Origin: Tissierellia bacterium
GTDB taxonomy: Bacteria; Bacillota; Clostridia; Tissierellales; Tepidimicrobiaceae
Direction: 5' to 3'
Length of the DNA stretch: 14,094 nt
NCBI GenBank assembly: GCA_012518745.1
Contig: JAAYRM010000134.1
Coordinates: forward strand, 1 to 14,094
The stretch's first letter is position 1; each line of letters opens with the position of its first letter. This document shows, one piece after another, positions 1 through 5,900 of the stretch. Position numbers and translations under genes: made by a program. Under the pieces are notes generated by a model, which saw only the letters and a list, made by a program, of their open reading frames with translations, searched no databases and was not told the origin of the DNA.

Positions 1-1
1 A

Positions 2-7
2 TATAAT
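2..7 (+). promoter_or_regulatory. possible -10 box for the R-M module
   Basis: A perfect TATAAT lies at the extreme left edge, about 37 bases before the start codon of the first methyltransferase. The matching -35 region would be outside the window, so the promoter cannot be confirmed. The surrounding nine bases ATATAATTA recur exactly inside the left arm of the inverted repeat at 870-911, which hints at a shared promoter or operator element. In DNA this AT-rich, chance is a serious alternative. Confidence 0.3.
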
Positions 8-44
8 TAAGTTAGAGATATCCTATATTAAGGGGGAGTGGCAA

Positions 45-803
45 ATGGTTACGTATACTAATTTGGAAACTTACAATTCAGGATTTAAAGATTTCGCATT
101 AGAGACCACTAGCATATGGAGCTTCCCTAATAGAGGTTCCTGGGCAAATCATAATGGTAAGTATAGAGGGAACTGGTCCCCATACGTTCCGAGAAATTTA
201 ATTTTAAGGTATTCTAAAAATCAGGATATAGTTTTGGATCAATTCGTAGGTGGAGGGACAACTTTGATGGAAGCAGCACTACTTGGTAGAAGAGGTATAG
301 GAATAGATATCAATCCGGATGCCATAAAAATATCCAGTAAAAACATTTCAGAGCTAAATATGAAGAAGGGGATGTTAAATTTGCGTACAGGGGATGCTAG
401 AAATTTAAATTTTATAAAGGATAATAGTATAGATTTAATTTGTACGCATCCACCTTATGCTGATATTATCAAGTACAGCGAAAACATTAAAGGTGATCTA
501 TCGAATTACTGTCTAGATGATTTTTTAATACATATGCAGGATGTAGCAGGTGAATCCTATAGAGTTTTGAAAAAAGGAAAGATATGTGCAATAATGATAG
601 GAGATACTAGAAAGAATAAAAATATAAAGCCTCTAGGATTTCAGACAATGGAGGTGTTTTTAAAGGCTGGATTCACTTTAAAGGAAATTATAATAAAACA
701 TCAGCATAACTGCGAGATGACCAGATATTGGAAAGAGAAGAGTGCTCAGTACAATTTTTTTCTAATAGCACATGAATATCTGTTTATATTTGAGAAAAGT
801 TAA
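45..803 (+). CDS. DNA methyltransferase, N4-cytosine/N6-adenine type (modification subunit 1)
   Basis: Predicted S-adenosylmethionine-dependent DNA methyltransferase of 252 residues. The SAM-binding motif I is DQFVGGGTT at residues 65-73. The acidic residue after the second strand is in GIGIDINPD (85-92). The catalytic motif IV is THPPY (134-138), an HPPY variant of the D/N/S-PPY motif of amino-methylating enzymes. Motif I precedes motif IV, unlike beta-class enzymes such as DpnA. The C-terminal part (about 150-250) carries GDLSN, RVLKKGK, IGDTRK and QHNCEMTRYW, which I recognise as typical of a family annotated simply as DNA methyltransferase. The ATG at 45 has a strong ribosome site, GGGGGAGTGG at 32-41. 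It is the first of three same-strand genes forming an R-M module. Target base and sequence cannot be read from the protein. Composition is more AT-rich than in the genes after 3140, suggesting transfer. Confidence 0.82.
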   Translation: MVTYTNLETYNSGFKDFALETTSIWSFPNRGSWANHNGKYRGNWSPYVPRNLILRYSKNQDIVLDQFVGGGTTLMEAALLGRRGIGIDINPDAIKISSKNISELNMKKGMLNLRTGDARNLNFIKDNSIDLICTHPPYADIIKYSENIKGDLSNYCLDDFLIHMQDVAGESYRVLKKGKICAIMIGDTRKNKNIKPLGFQTMEVFLKAGFTLKEIIIKHQHNCEMTRYWKEKSAQYNFFLIAHEYLFIFEKS

Positions 804-869
804 AAATCTCTAGGACTTATCGAAAGATTTAAAAGTTACAAATTAAAAAATAGAAAAGAGCTCAGGATT

Positions 870-911
870 ATATTTATATATAATTAGGAACGCCTAATTA
901 TATATAAATAT
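870..911. repeat. perfect 19-bp inverted repeat between the methyltransferase genes
   Basis: Left arm 870-888 and right arm 893-911 are exact reverse complements, separated by the four bases AACG. Each arm contains TATAAT (879-884 on +, and 902-897 on -), so the element could hold two facing -10 boxes and serve as a symmetric operator. Alternatively, in a transcript reading through from the first methyltransferase it would form a 19-bp hairpin. There is no U-run after it, so it is not a standard intrinsic terminator. It lies 66 bases after the first methyltransferase and 27 bases before the Dam-type gene. That position suggests control of the second part of the R-M module. Confidence 0.9.
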
Positions 912-938
912 TGACTGCTATAAGAAAGATGTGATTTT

Positions 939-1778
939 ATGGTAATGTATAAATTTATCCAACCTACATTAAAATGGGTTGGGGGGAAAAGACAATTGCT
1001 ACCACAGATAGAAGAATATTTTCCTAAAGATTTCTCTAGGTATTATGAACCATTCGTAGGAGGTGGGGCTGTGCTCTTTTATTTTAAACCTGATAATGCG
1101 GTGGTTAATGATACAAACCCAGAACTGATAAATTATTATAAAGTAGTTAAGCACAATGTTGAAGGATTGATTGAAGAACTTAAAAAAGATAAATATGCTA
1201 ATGATAAGGCCAGCTTTTATAAGATCAGAGAATTAGACAGAAACGATAACTACGACTCGCTATCTGATATCGAAAAGGCGGCTAGAATACAATTTTTAAA
1301 TAAGACCTGCTTTAACGGTCTTTATAGGGTTAATAGCAAGGGGGAATTTAATACTCCATTTGGCTCGTATAAAAACCCAAATTATATTAACGAGGAGGTG
1401 CTAAGGGCTGTTAGCTATTATTTTAATTCAATAGATATTGAAATTTTAAATGTAGATTTTGAACAGGCCCTTAAATGTATACAGAATACGGATTTTGTAT
1501 ATTTTGATCCTCCCTATGATCCTATATCCGAAAGTGCAAATTTCACGGGTTATGCGAAAAACGGGTTTAATAAGGATGATCAGCTAAGATTACGGGATTT
1601 ATGTGATAAATTAGATGAACAAGGTGTTAGATTTTTATTATCTAATTCTTCTACTGAATTTATTTATAAGATTTATAATAAATATGAGATTATACCGGTT
1701 TATGCTAGGAGAAATATCAATTCAGATGCCAGCAAAAGGGGAGATATTAAGGAGGTGTTGGTAAAAAACTATGACTAA
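939..1778 (+). CDS. Dam/DpnM-type DNA adenine methyltransferase (modification subunit 2)
   Basis: N6-adenine DNA methyltransferase of the D12/Dam family, 279 residues, the usual family length. Motif X is KWVGGKRQLL (12-21), SAM-binding motif I is EPFVGGGAV (37-45), the family block FNGLYRVN is at 125-132, and the catalytic DPPY is at 190-193. It is followed by the SESANFTGY segment (197-205) and FLLSNSS (232-238), as in Dam and DpnM. Relatives act on GATC, but M.EcoRV, which modifies GATATC, belongs to the same family, so the target is unproven. It probably protects the host from the endonuclease encoded next, whose start it overlaps by 8 bases. The ribosome site is weak (AAGATGTGAT at 926-935). 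A second ATG at 945 is an alternative start. Confidence 0.93.
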   Translation: MVMYKFIQPTLKWVGGKRQLLPQIEEYFPKDFSRYYEPFVGGGAVLFYFKPDNAVVNDTNPELINYYKVVKHNVEGLIEELKKDKYANDKASFYKIRELDRNDNYDSLSDIEKAARIQFLNKTCFNGLYRVNSKGEFNTPFGSYKNPNYINEEVLRAVSYYFNSIDIEILNVDFEQALKCIQNTDFVYFDPPYDPISESANFTGYAKNGFNKDDQLRLRDLCDKLDEQGVRFLLSNSSTEFIYKIYNKYEIIPVYARRNINSDASKRGDIKEVLVKNYD

Positions 1779-3075
1779 ACTCGATAGAAATTGGAGTAAA
1801 ATATTTCATGATTATGATATATTGCGAAAAATTGAAAAAAATAATTTTTATAAGATAACTTCTAAGGAAATCAACCGGTATAGAACTGCAAGACTTATGA
1901 CAAAGTTTGATCATAGAAGTAATTTGCCTAAATTGTTTAAGGATAATAATTTAAGTATCTTGCCAACCAAAAGAGGTGAATATATTCTTTCTACCTTTGA
2001 TGCCTATCAAGATTTGCCTCCTGTTACAGATACCATCGATTATGTAGAGCCAAGAGCAGATATATACAGTATAGATACTTCTGATATTTACAGTGAAGCT
2101 ATATCATTAAATTATGCCCTTTTATCTGGAATTTTGATGGACTTTTTTGAGGTTGAAGAAATTAATCACACCTTAAGTGGACGAATGGGTAGTTCGAATT
2201 TTAAATTTAATATCTTTAACACTAAAATCAATTCCCCATTCGAGGTATATGTCCAAAATTCACAGGTAGAAATCGATGGTGGATATGAAACAAGAGAGGC
2301 CTTATACATTATTGAAGCTAAGAATTCTGTGCCTAGCGATTTTCTTATAAGACAACTATATTATCCGTACAGGTTATGGCATGATAAGTTTAAGAGTTTA
2401 AATTTACGTAAGAGAGTTGTACCAATATTTTTTACATATAGCAATGATATATGGAATATCTTTGAATACGAGTTTCAAGATCCAAATGATTATAATTCAT
2501 TAGTTTTAATTAAACAAAATAGATATATGCTTGAGCCCGAAAAAATAACCCTAGACAATATTAAAGATATTCTTTACACCATCGATATAGTGGATGAACC
2601 TCGAGATATACCATATCCTCAAGCAGATACATTTGAAAGAATAATTAATATGTTGGAGATATTCATGTTGGACATGCATACTAAGGAACACTTAATTCAT
2701 AATTTTAACACCGATTCTTTGGATCCTAGGCAAATTGATTATTATCTAAATTCGTGTAGGTACCTTGGATTAGTGGAAGAACATGAGGAAAATAATTTAA
2801 AATATTATAGATTAACAGAACTGGGAAATAGTATTATGCAAAAAGATTTTAAATTTAAATATCTGGAGATTGTTAAATGCATCCTTAAAAATCCATCGTT
2901 CAATGAATCTACTAAAAAATACATAGAGCTTGATGGACATATAGGGAAAAGGGATATAGTAGAAATTATGAAAAGAAATGGTGTGCACGGTGTAGAATCT
3001 GAAAGCACTTTTTATAGGAGGGCTACAACCGTTCTGGCCTGGATACGATGGATTATGGGATTAGTAAGTATATAG
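1771..3075 (+). CDS. Type II restriction endonuclease, PD-(D/E)XK with C-terminal winged helix (predicted)
   Basis: Predicted restriction endonuclease of 434 residues. A PD-(D/E)XK active site is visible as EIDGG (167-171) followed by IIEAKN (180-185), giving D169, E182 and K184 as the metal and catalytic residues. The preceding GRMGSSNFKF segment (137-146) and following RQLYYPYRLW (194-203) fit the core. Residues about 286-355 (TFERIINML to RLTELGNSIM) look like a winged-helix fold, probably for DNA recognition. The N-terminal part has KFDHRSNLPKLF (45-56). I recall similar proteins annotated as type II restriction enzymes, but this is memory of a family, not a match I ran. The first 8 bases overlap the Dam-type gene, so the two are translationally coupled; GGAGGTG at 1751-1757 is the likely ribosome site, at a rather long spacing of 13. 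Overlap with a methyltransferase gene strongly supports the role. Confidence 0.8.
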   Translation: MTKLDRNWSKIFHDYDILRKIEKNNFYKITSKEINRYRTARLMTKFDHRSNLPKLFKDNNLSILPTKRGEYILSTFDAYQDLPPVTDTIDYVEPRADIYSIDTSDIYSEAISLNYALLSGILMDFFEVEEINHTLSGRMGSSNFKFNIFNTKINSPFEVYVQNSQVEIDGGYETREALYIIEAKNSVPSDFLIRQLYYPYRLWHDKFKSLNLRKRVVPIFFTYSNDIWNIFEYEFQDPNDYNSLVLIKQNRYMLEPEKITLDNIKDILYTIDIVDEPRDIPYPQADTFERIINMLEIFMLDMHTKEHLIHNFNTDSLDPRQIDYYLNSCRYLGLVEEHEENNLKYYRLTELGNSIMQKDFKFKYLEIVKCILKNPSFNESTKKYIELDGHIGKRDIVEIMKRNGVHGVESESTFYRRATTVLAWIRWIMGLVSI

Positions 3076-3106
3076 GATATGCATAAATATTTAGAAAGGG
3101 TATATT

Positions 3107-3152
3107 CAAAAACAATAGGGCAACCCTAGGGAACGTATCCTAGGATTGCCCT
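3107..3152 (-). terminator. intrinsic terminator of the NAD(P)H-hydrate epimerase gene
   Basis: A 14-base stem with one mismatch (3117-3130 with 3139-3152, loop 3131-3138) is followed, on the - strand, by ATTGTTTTTG (3116-3107). The right arm includes the last codons and the TAG stop (3142-3140) of the epimerase, so the hairpin starts inside the coding sequence. On the + strand the downstream bases are only moderately U-rich, so it may also stop transcription of the endonuclease gene less efficiently. Confidence 0.8.
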
Positions 3153-3805
3153 AAAATTATTTCGGTAACCTTTTGCGGTATCCCAATATCTCCAACTATT
3201 ATCTTACCTGTATAACCTTCATTATCCACCATGCCCTTTTTAATCCTATGGAATGTTACCGTTTTCTTGGCTTTAATCGATATACCCAATACTTGACCAG
3301 TATCTCCGTGCAATCCCGAAGGAATATCGACGGATAATATATCCCTAGAATATTCATTTATAATTTTAATTGTTTGATAGAACAATCCTCCAACATTCCT
3401 GGTTAGACCTATTCCGAAGATGGAATCTATAGTTAGATCACTACTGCCTACGGATATCTTTAAATCATTTAGAGTCTCATAATCGGCTATATGTACATAG
3501 TTTATACCCATATTATTCAGGATATTAAGATTGACATGGAAATCCGCAGTCCCTTTATCTAATCTACCAATTATAAATAGTTCCACCTTTTTCTCTTTTA
3601 GGATAAGGTGCCGGGCTATGGCCAATCCATCTCCGCCGTTATTACCAATCCCGCAGATTATTGTAAAGGAATTGGAGCTATCTAGATCAACATTTGCAAC
3701 TACCTCTAATGCGGCATTTTCCATCAATATGATGCTTGGAATACCTATGCTATCGATAGCATATCTGTCCATAGATTTCATTTCATTGCAACTAATAGCC
3801 ATCAT
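3140..3805 (-). CDS. nnrE: NAD(P)H-hydrate epimerase (YjeF N-terminal domain, stand-alone)
   Basis: Metabolite-repair enzyme that interconverts the R and S epimers of hydrated NADH and NADPH so that the dehydratase NnrD can restore the cofactor; cytoplasmic. The 221-residue product is a single YjeF_N domain: GIGNNGGDG (52-60), the TIDSIFGIG segment with D127 (125-133), SVDIPSG (158-164), and TVTFHRIKKG (182-191). The dehydratase domain fused to it in many bacteria is absent and no separate NnrD lies in the window. I chose the ATG at 3805 because GGGAGGA (3817-3811) precedes it by 5 bases. The frame stays open 24 codons further upstream, but that extension lacks family similarity and a ribosome site. 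The ATG at 3802 is nearly as good. The gene is divergent from the diguanylate cyclase gene and ends within its own terminator. Confidence 0.93.
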   Translation of the reverse strand: MMAISCNEMKSMDRYAIDSIGIPSIILMENAALEVVANVDLDSSNSFTIICGIGNNGGDGLAIARHLILKEKKVELFIIGRLDKGTADFHVNLNILNNMGINYVHIADYETLNDLKISVGSSDLTIDSIFGIGLTRNVGGLFYQTIKIINEYSRDILSVDIPSGLHGDTGQVLGISIKAKKTVTFHRIKKGMVDNEGYTGKIIVGDIGIPQKVTEIILGQS

Positions 3806-3826
3806 ATCACTCCTCCCATATATCAT

Positions 3827-3855
3827 ATTATATAGTATTGTGTTACAATATTGTA
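3827..3855 (-). promoter_or_regulatory. possible epimerase promoter with a palindrome
   Basis: On the - strand a TATAAT (3832-3827) lies 21 bases before the epimerase start. No good -35 is visible; 3855-3850 reads TACAAT at a spacing of 17. A 12-bp perfect palindrome, TACAATATTGTA, covers 3844-3855 and would overlap the -35 region, so it could be a repressor site. I do not recognise the regulator, and a 12-bp AT-rich palindrome may be chance. Confidence 0.3.
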
Positions 3856-3866
3856 TACATATCATT

Positions 3867-3896
3867 TTGATAGTCATAGAATGAAAATGCTAGGAT
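3867..3896 (+). promoter_or_regulatory. probable promoter of the diguanylate cyclase gene
   Basis: TTGATA (3867-3872) and TAGGAT (3891-3896) are separated by 18 bases. A TG at 3888-3889, one base before the -10, gives an extended -10 element. Transcription would start near 3903, leaving a leader of about 38 bases. Confidence 0.45.
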
Positions 3897-3940
3897 AAAA
3901 ACATATAAGGGCTAAAGGGGAGAGGGGTTATAGGACGACA

Positions 3941-5104
3941 ATGATATCTCAATATATAGACGACATTAAAAAGATTGTTAAACCAAGCGAAAAGATAAAT
4001 AACCAGATAGTTCAGGTGAATATCAATAGGGTATTTTATCTAGCTATCATATCGGTACCCATAAGGCTGCTAATTATTATATTCCTAACACAATCATCGG
4101 CAGTGGGCGGGGGCGAGGCTATATGGAGGGTTAGGCTATTGATTATACATACTATACATCTAGTATTGTTTTTGATATTGGGCGGCATGGCCCTTAAATT
4201 AAGAAAGAAAGTAGGGTATAATTGGCTAAAACTTGGAACTCAATATGCCATGATCCTCACCATGCTATTTGTAGGACTAGCTGTAACATTAGTCGATCAG
4301 CTCGTTACATATTGCATCACTCCATTCCTAATCGCATGCGTTGCAATTGGTGCAATATTCATTATCAGGCCCCTATACAGTCTATTGATATTCTCATCAG
4401 GATATATGGCTTATAGCATTGGCATAGGTATTATGCAAACGGAACCATCGATACTATTATCCAATAGGGTTAATGGACTAACCATAACGGGCTTGGGAAT
4501 TTTTCTATCCGTTGTTCTTTGGAGCCATAACGTTAGAAATTTACAACAGAGGGAATATATAAGGCATCAACAGAATATGTTACAGGATAAGAATAAGAAA
4601 TTGCTAGATTTAGCTACACATGATTCTCTAACGAAATTGATCAATAGGAGACATTTCGAGGAGAGGATAGCTGAGGAAATTTCTAGAATTGTTAGATATG
4701 ATGATGAGGCATGTCTATTGATATTAGATATAGATAATTTCAAAGCGGCCAATGATCAGTTCGGACATCCCATTGGAGATGTGCTGCTTGCGAATTTCGC
4801 TGCATTTTTAAAATCCCAATTGAGGGAATCCGATATAATATCCCGTATCGGTGGAGAAGAATTTGCAATACTACTATTAAATACGAATTGCGAAGAGGGA
4901 GAGAATATTGCCCAGAAGATAAGGTATAGTATAGAGAAATATGATTTTATAATCGAGGATCACAAGATTAAGATAACGGTCAGCATCGGGATGACATTAC
5001 TAAACAAAACTAGGAATTCATATGAAGTGGCTTATAGATATGCAGACAGGGCATTATATAATGCTAAAGCTAAGGGGAAGAACAAAGTAGAAGTATGGAC
5101 ATAG
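3941..5104 (+). CDS. membrane diguanylate cyclase (GGDEF domain)
   Basis: Makes cyclic di-GMP from two GTP. The 387-residue protein starts with about six hydrophobic segments (roughly 31-51, 65-85, 100-119, 122-142, 146-164, 178-195) and no recognised sensor domain. A helical linker follows (about 196-222), then a GGDEF domain from about 223 to the end. The active site GGEEF is at 304-308, the metal-binding aspartates are in LDIDNFK (262-268), and an inhibitory I-site RESD (295-298) lies exactly five residues before GGEEF. The enzyme should therefore be active and subject to product inhibition. No EAL or HD-GYP domain is present. The ATG at 3941 follows AGGA (3932-3935). The signal sensed by the membrane part is unknown. 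The carbonic anhydrase-like gene begins 45 bases downstream and may be cotranscribed. Confidence 0.94.
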   Translation: MISQYIDDIKKIVKPSEKINNQIVQVNINRVFYLAIISVPIRLLIIIFLTQSSAVGGGEAIWRVRLLIIHTIHLVLFLILGGMALKLRKKVGYNWLKLGTQYAMILTMLFVGLAVTLVDQLVTYCITPFLIACVAIGAIFIIRPLYSLLIFSSGYMAYSIGIGIMQTEPSILLSNRVNGLTITGLGIFLSVVLWSHNVRNLQQREYIRHQQNMLQDKNKKLLDLATHDSLTKLINRRHFEERIAEEISRIVRYDDEACLLILDIDNFKAANDQFGHPIGDVLLANFAAFLKSQLRESDIISRIGGEEFAILLLNTNCEEGENIAQKIRYSIEKYDFIIEDHKIKITVSIGMTLLNKTRNSYEVAYRYADRALYNAKAKGKNKVEVWT

Positions 5105-5149
5105 TTTCATGCATTGAATTCCAGTATACTATATAGAGGTGAATGATAT

Positions 5150-5656
5150 ATGATTAGAGAATTTCAGGGGATTTTACCCGATATCGATAGTGATGTTTTC
5201 ATAGCGGAAACCGCTACGATCATAGGGGATGTAAGGATAGGTAGAGGTTCTAGTATATGGTATGGAGCTGTTCTAAGGGGTGATATGGAAAGGATAACTA
5301 TAGGGATAAATACCAATATCCAAGATAATGCAACGGTTCATGCGGATTCAAAGTTCCCCACCGATATAGGAAACTATACGGTCGTGGGACATAATACCGT
5401 AATTCATGGCTGTACGATTGGAAGCAATTGCTTAATTGGAATGGGCGCAGTGATATTAGATGGTGCATTCATAGGCGATAATTGTATAATTGGGGCTGGA
5501 GCCATGGTAACCAAGGGGAAAAAGATCCCACCTAATTCGTTAGTCCTTGGAGTTCCCGGGGCAGTAATGAGACAAATAAATGATGATGAGATGGAGGCTA
5601 TACGAGATAATGCGTTGAGCTATAGCCTACTAGCCAAGAAATATACGCACGAATAA
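5150..5656 (+). CDS. gamma-class carbonic anhydrase-like protein (left-handed beta-helix)
   Basis: Trimeric hexapeptide-repeat protein of the gamma carbonic anhydrase/YrdA/PaaY family, 168 residues. Imperfect hexapeptide turns run from about residue 15 to 140 (for example IIGDVRIGRGSS, TVVGHNTVIHGCTIG). The three zinc-binding histidines of the family are present as H64, H81 and H86, with the usual spacing of five between the last two. R43 and D45 (LRGD) and Q58 match the conserved structural and active-site residues. The metal site is thus intact, and CO2 hydration is plausible. Many short bacterial relatives of this size have weak or undetected carbonic anhydrase activity, so the true substrate is open. 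GAGGTGA (5136-5142) precedes the ATG by 7 bases. A C-terminal helix (about 146-164) fits the family. Confidence 0.92.
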   Translation: MIREFQGILPDIDSDVFIAETATIIGDVRIGRGSSIWYGAVLRGDMERITIGINTNIQDNATVHADSKFPTDIGNYTVVGHNTVIHGCTIGSNCLIGMGAVILDGAFIGDNCIIGAGAMVTKGKKIPPNSLVLGVPGAVMRQINDDEMEAIRDNALSYSLLAKKYTHE

Positions 5657-5708
5657 TAAAACGGAATGTAAAAAGTATTCAAAAACTATTTAATATTCTG
5701 TAAATTTA

Positions 5709-5717
5709 TGTTATAAT
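5709..5717 (+). promoter_or_regulatory. extended -10 promoter of the AOR locus
   Basis: TGTTATAAT at 5709-5717 is a perfect extended -10 element. The -35 at a 17-base spacing (TTTAAT, 5689-5694) is weak, which is common with extended -10 promoters. Transcription from about 5724 would place the whole riboswitch in the leader. This makes the AOR locus independent of the carbonic anhydrase gene. Confidence 0.6.
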
Positions 5718-5736
5718 GGATATTGAATTTAATAAT

Positions 5737-5850
5737 AGCCAATCCGAGTTGATGTTCCTAAGGTTTTTAAAACTATGGATATCATCCATTGGGTATAGTG
5801 GGAAACCATTATGCCTCCCGGTATTTGGAAAGGATTTGGATACATCGGTT
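5737..5850 (+). promoter_or_regulatory. molybdenum/tungsten cofactor riboswitch (Moco RNA motif)
   Basis: The leader of the AOR gene carries the hallmark core of Moco RNAs: a hairpin ATAGTGG-GAAA-CCATTAT (5795-5812, GNRA loop, one G-U pair) running directly into GCCTCCCG (5813-5820). GGG at 5791-5793 can pair with CCC at 5817-5819. Just 5' is a perfect hairpin, ATGGAT-ATC-ATCCAT (5775-5789). The outer elements (about 5738-5760 and 5828-5848, including ACATCGG) can pair in part; the ends given are approximate. Moco RNAs occur before genes for making or using molybdopterin cofactors, and variants are proposed to sense the tungsten form. Control here is probably over translation or early termination: the AOR ribosome site (5885-5892) is about 35 bases downstream, and I see no clear terminator hairpin. 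Confidence 0.82.
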
Positions 5851-5900
5851 TTAGAACATTGTATCGAAGTTATTAACCAAATCAAAGGGGGGTAATTTTT

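Noticed and set aside
45..803. Call as DpnA, giving a canonical DpnII system
   Set aside because: Motif order (I before IV) and the HPPY motif differ from DpnA, and the nuclease gene does not resemble DpnII; only the Dam-type member fits.
911..942. TTGACT (911-916) as a -35 box for the Dam-type gene
   Set aside because: The only -10-like bases fall on the start codon itself, at 17-20 bases spacing, which would give a nearly leaderless message; not convincing.
3806..3877. 24-codon N-terminal extension of the epimerase
   Set aside because: No ribosome site before it and no family similarity; it runs over the likely promoter, whereas the ATG at 3805 has a strong site.
3531..3884. 117-codon + strand frame opposite the epimerase gene
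   Set aside because: Lies antisense to a clear conserved gene, lacks a ribosome site and encodes nothing recognisable.
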